This document shows, in pieces, positions 60,330-64,000 of a stretch of DNA of 64,000 nucleotides. The stretch's first letter is position 1. Each line of letters opens with the position of its first letter. The notes below the pieces were generated by a model. The model did not search any database. It was not told where the DNA came from and saw only the letters and a program-made list of their open reading frames with translations. Position numbers and translations under genes: made by a program. The stretch lies in NCBI RefSeq assembly GCF_051020765.1, contig NC_134941.1, forward strand, positions 14,446,001-14,510,000. The letters are read 5' to 3'. Origin of the DNA: Lasioglossum baleicum (taxonomy: Eukaryota > Arthropoda > Insecta > Hymenoptera > Halictidae).

Positions 60330-61925
60330 GGGCATCACAAGTTTGTAAAGTATTTTAATCTGCGGGGAGATCGAATTATCGGTTTTACTGGCTGTAAAAT
60401 CCGAGAAGACGATTCTTTTTGGGAAAATTCGCTTTTCAACGTTGTACGTTTTGTTAACGATAACGACTGGCTCGGAGAAGCCTTTCGAATCGAACGTTTG
60501 CTTATTGCAACAAGTTTCAGCGGAAACGCGTGTCCGACAAACGTAACAATTATTTTCCCAGACGTTTCGATTTCAACGAGCCACCCCCAACCCCCGTGGT
60601 CTTTAACAGGGTCATTTCTTACCGCGGTTTTCTCTGTTCTTGATTTTTATCAATCGGCCGGGGCCGATGTGGAGCAAAGATGAAACGGAGAACGTCGCGA
60701 GAGGAAGAGAAACACAGGATCCCCGCGGCGAGAGCTCCTCCACGGGGTCGGACCTTAAAAATCGAGTCGATTTAAGGATCCGGCCCAAGACGCACAAGCA
60801 TAACGCCGGGCCTGCATGCGATCCCTCAGGAATATCTCCCGCGGAATCCATTTAACGCTGAAACGTGTACGAAATCATTTCAAGTCACCTCTCGCGGCCC
60901 TTCGCGCTCCCTCGACCCTTCTTTTTTATCGGGCCTCGAACACTTATACCTCGCTCCTACACATTTTGTTATTCGAGTTCTTTTCGCTGAGAATACTCAC
61001 GATGCGATTCGGTGTATTTTTCGATTCGAGAATCCTCAAAAACTTCAGAAAAACTAATATTTCTAGAAGGGAACAAATCAATGTCATCTCAGCAACTCCA
61101 CTTGTCTAATAAAAATGAGTTTAACCAATTCACTCGCCAACAGCATTCCTCCCCAATCAACGAGTTAAAATATTTCCGACTTTCAACAGCTACCTGCCGC
61201 CGATAAATCTTGCCGGAACCTCGAGAAACGAAATTTCCCATTTCACTCCGAAAATTAAGGCAATCAGTCTAAAGGGCCCATAAATTCCAAAAATCCACAA
61301 GTGTCTGAACGAGTTCAATTAAAACCTCCGGCAGCCGGTCTCCGGCTTGGAGAAACCCGGGGGAATAGAGAACACTTTCCCACAGAAATCAGTCTCCTAA
61401 ATTATCTCGGAGGATAGTCATTTTTCATCGACGACGGTATCCGTCTCGTTAAACGACGCCCTCGGATCGGAAAAAAAGGGAAATCCCGTATGCCAACGGG
61501 AAACGGTGAAAAACCTGGAGGGGATTCGAAAGAACCTTAGGTAAAAATGACGCCTAAGGGGTTGCGTAATTTCTCGATAGACTTTGCCGTGGCACAAGGT
61601 GGGGTCCCATTCGAGATGTATTCCCTTTTCATCCCTTTTCCCAATTTCCGAGTCTCTCCTTTTCTTTTCGCGGCCACGGAATCGACTGGCCAGACCCTAG
61701 ACCTAGACAGGCGCAGGTACAGAGAACCCGAGATCGGGTTTTGATGTTCTCATGGATCGTCCGCGCGCGAATAAATCCTGATAGATCTACCTGAGATCCC
61801 CCCCGGGACATTAAAAACGGCCTGGCACCTTCCTTGAACTTTTTACCCCCGGACGAGGCAGTCTTTAAAAAATAGGGGATTGTTGGCGACGGTCGTTGGG
61901 GGGTTTAACTGACTGTCAGCGTGAT
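60330..61925. other. Intron 3: no feature recognised
   Basis: Mixed DNA, no supported exon or repeat. Confidence 0.4.
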
Positions 61926-61927
61926 TA

Positions 61928-62064
61928 GTAGACCACGGTGAAAATAGAATTCAATGCTGTAATGTTGTTTTTAACGTAACACAGTCGTTAAGGAATGAAA
62001 TCAATTTTTACATTATTCCTAAACAATGCAAAACATTTTTATATTGCATAAAGTTCCGCAGTGA
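61928..62064. mobile_element. MITE copy H, internally deleted
   Basis: The left end is degenerate (TAGACCACGG). The interior ATGCTGTAATGTTGTTTTTA and GTCGTTAAGGAATGAAATCA matches copies A and B, and the right end GCATAAAGTTCCGCAGT has one change in the TIR. It is shorter than the complete copies, so a left-internal deletion is likely. Confidence 0.78.
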
Positions 62065-62069
62065 TTAGA

Positions 62070-63484
62070 CTGCAAGAATTTGAAATTGCAGATTTTCATT
62101 TATTAATCCTTAGCACTCGAGTGGCGACTCTGGGGCGCCACTAAAAATTGCTGTACCATTATTCAAAATATTGTTTACATTACTAAATATGTCAGTATCT
62201 ATTCAATTACTAAACATTTAAGTATTGCGCGAGGTATTATATCGATTTCATATTCATACAAAGAAAAGAATTAATATGGAATGGAATTATTCTAGGTCGA
62301 AAGTAATGTTTAATTTTCCAGTTAAAATAGGTCCGAGTGCAAAGGGTTACTGGCAGAATGTTAGAAAAATAATTTCAGGCTTAACTCGAAAATATCTAAC
62401 CTCCCAATCTAGGAATTCTATTTCAAAGAAAATTTGAACCTTTTGAGTTTGAACAGCGAATTTGGAGATTCCGAATAACTGTCGCGAAAAATACCCAATT
62501 ACCAATATCAATAAAATGGCGTCTTACATGCTGAAGACGTAGAAAGATCGCAATTTACCGTTTAAGAAAATCAGTTCTGGTTTACGGGCGAACGGTTGCG
62601 TTCCGGAACAGGAATCAAAGATTCTATATTTGTTTTGCTAGTCCTCGTGTGATAGTTAGGAAGAGGGGATGGAAATCCTCGGGTCTAGGTGACCCGAGGA
62701 GCAGATGTACCTGCTCGCAGTCGATTGCGGCTTTTTCGGGATCGAGACGTCTCAATTTCACGTGTCTAGATCCTCTCCAACCGGCAAAAACTCACCCTCA
62801 GTCAGCTTTTTTTCCGGCACGAAGTCGCTGCGCTGCTATTCGCCGATCGGTCTCGCTGCGTTCGACCAATCGGCGCGACGATCTCTCTATCCCCACTCTG
62901 TTTCCGCGAGACTTTCCGAAATCTTGGAAAATCCGAGAGGAAGAGACAGTCTCGGCGCGGCGTCCTTGCGAGGAGGAAGTCCTGCTTGCCGTGGGAAATT
63001 GGGGTAGGTAGAGGGGATGCGAGAGGGTTGGTGCATCAACATCCGGTGTTGCAATTAGAACCGTTGTTTTGTAATGGATGTGATTGAAGTGCCCAGACAT
63101 GATTTTAAGTGAGAAGTTTGCGAAATGGACGTCATTTAGAAATTTATTTTATTTATTAGCAAGTTCAACGTAATTAGATATTGAAGTTTTACTTTTATCT
63201 TTTATTTTATTAATGCGAAACACGTTACCGAAAAATCTAGAATGATAAATGTTAACTCACGGGGGTTAATATTTTGCTGTTTTGTGTTTCTGGGTAGGGG
63301 GTTGAAAAAGGACAGCTAAGATGACACTGGCGAGCTACTAAAAATTCTAAAAACAATTTTACTATTTAAACATACACTAAAGCACAAGGATTTGCTGTTT
63401 CAGTAGTTCAAGCGGTAAAATAAGGGATGAAAGTCGGCTTGACTTCGGTTTGGACTAACGTGGTCGATTTATTTTTGGTTCCAG
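62070..63484. other. End of intron 3: no feature recognised
   Basis: AT-rich DNA apart from a GC-richer stretch at 62640-63020. It ends in the acceptor of exon 4. Confidence 0.4.
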
Positions 63485-63924
63485 GCAAGGTGAAAGTGAA
63501 AGAGGAAAAGGATGCGTCGTCGATGGCGCCAGGAAGCCCTCCTACGCCACCTCACACCCCTCAAAGCCCGCCCCGGCACAATCCACCGCCGAGCAACCTG
63601 TCTCAGTCCTGTCAAACATCGAACGCCAACTCTCCGAGTCTACAGCAGCAGCAGCATCAACAACAGCATCCGCAACAGCAGCAACAACATCAAGAACCTC
63701 CGCACCAGCAACATCAACAGCAACAATCTCTCCACGCGATGGCGAACACATCCCTCAGCCAAATTCTCGTGCAGAATCCCGCGCTCGCTCAACTGTTGCA
63801 GCAAAATCCGGCGATACTCTCGCAGAATCCACAGCTAGCGCAACTGTTGCAGCAGAATCTTCAAGTTCAGATGGGCAGCGCTCTCTTCCAGAACGTTCGG
63901 AGGGAGGAACCTGAAGAATCGAGG
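63485..63924 (+). CDS. Coding exon 4: SUMO-like site, Pro-rich and Gln-rich activation/repression region
   Basis: The acceptor is TTTTTGGTTCCAG ending at 63484 and the donor is AGG|GTGAGT at 63925; the exon is 440 bp. The split codon G+GC gives Gly255 after exon 3. It encodes residues 255-401. KVKVKEEKD (256-264) contains VKEE, matching the SUMO consensus. Residues 269-290 are a run of SP/TP and PP motifs. From residue 307 there is a Gln/His-rich tract of mixed CAG/CAA/CAT codons. After it comes an internal repeat in which AQLLQQN occurs twice about 18 residues apart, separated by an ILSQNP link. The composition is typical of disordered regions of large transcriptional regulators. No DNA-binding domain is present here; the gene must continue beyond the window, since the exon ends in an intact donor. 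Confidence 0.92.
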
Positions 63925-64000
63925 GTGAGTCACTTGAACAAATTAATTAGACGAGGGGTGCTTTTCATTCTCCCCCGCCCCTCGAAACTTCGCACTCCCT
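63925..64000 (+). other. Start of intron 4 (runs off the window)
   Basis: A consensus donor GTGAGT follows exon 4. The exon frame continues a few codons into the intron before stopping. The rest of the gene lies to the right. Confidence 0.8.

Larger units (their letters stand above)
39007..63484 (+). other. Intron 3, 24.5 kb
   Basis: This is a 24,478 bp phase-1 intron between exon 3 and exon 4. I found no further exon in it that would both keep the frame and read as protein, although a small alternative exon cannot be excluded. It holds MITEs, tandem duplications, microsatellites and GGGCCC-rich blocks, listed separately. Long first introns of developmental regulators commonly hold enhancers, so that role is plausible here but is inference. 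Confidence 0.8.

Overview
The window looks like animal nuclear DNA, most likely from an insect and probably a hymenopteran (bee, ant or wasp). This rests on spliced coding exons separated by long introns, many (GA)n/(CT)n and GAA/TTC microsatellites, CpG-rich non-coding DNA interleaved with AT-rich blocks, and mariner/pogo-like miniature inverted-repeat elements with TA target sites. Nothing bacterial was seen: no operons, no dense coding, and no CRISPR array, tRNA or rRNA. The species was not identified.

One gene is supported, on the + strand. Four exons join in a single consistent reading frame: 36207-36274 (5' UTR plus the first 10 codons and one base), 36725-37167, 38718-39006 and 63485-63924. 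Every boundary has AG/GT splice signals and the phases match (1, 0, 1, 0). Together they encode the first 401 residues of a protein that continues beyond the right edge. Visible in order are a basic NLS-like patch, an acidic serine-rich stretch, a PMDLSV motif of the type that binds the CtBP co-repressor, a conserved-looking helix around MQELLAIYGL, a possible SUMO site, a Pro/Ser/Thr-rich segment, a Gln/His-rich segment and a short internal repeat around AQLLQQN. This fits the disordered N-terminal half of a large nuclear regulator. The ecdysone-response factor E93 (Mblk-1 in honeybee) is my best guess, but no DNA-binding domain lies in the window, so the identity is a hypothesis.

Layout: 1-36206 is non-coding as far as I can see (upstream or 5' intron DNA). 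It carries several short tandem duplications, MITEs and microsatellites. 36207-39006 holds the first three exons. 39007-63484 is a single 24.5 kb intron with MITEs, a nested pogo/mariner element, long CT/GA tracts and a cluster of GGGCCC-type palindromes at about 53.6-56.6 kb. 63485-63924 is the fourth exon, followed by the start of the next intron.

Two patterns stand out apart from the gene. A TA-flanked MITE family (TIR GACTGCGGATCTTTATGCA) has eight full or partial copies, and one pair of its ends encloses 88% of intron 2. At least eight separate loci show 2-4 copy tandem duplications, most with units of about 110-206 bp. The large intron and upstream desert are plausible cis-regulatory territory for a developmental regulator, but no enhancer can be demonstrated from sequence alone.
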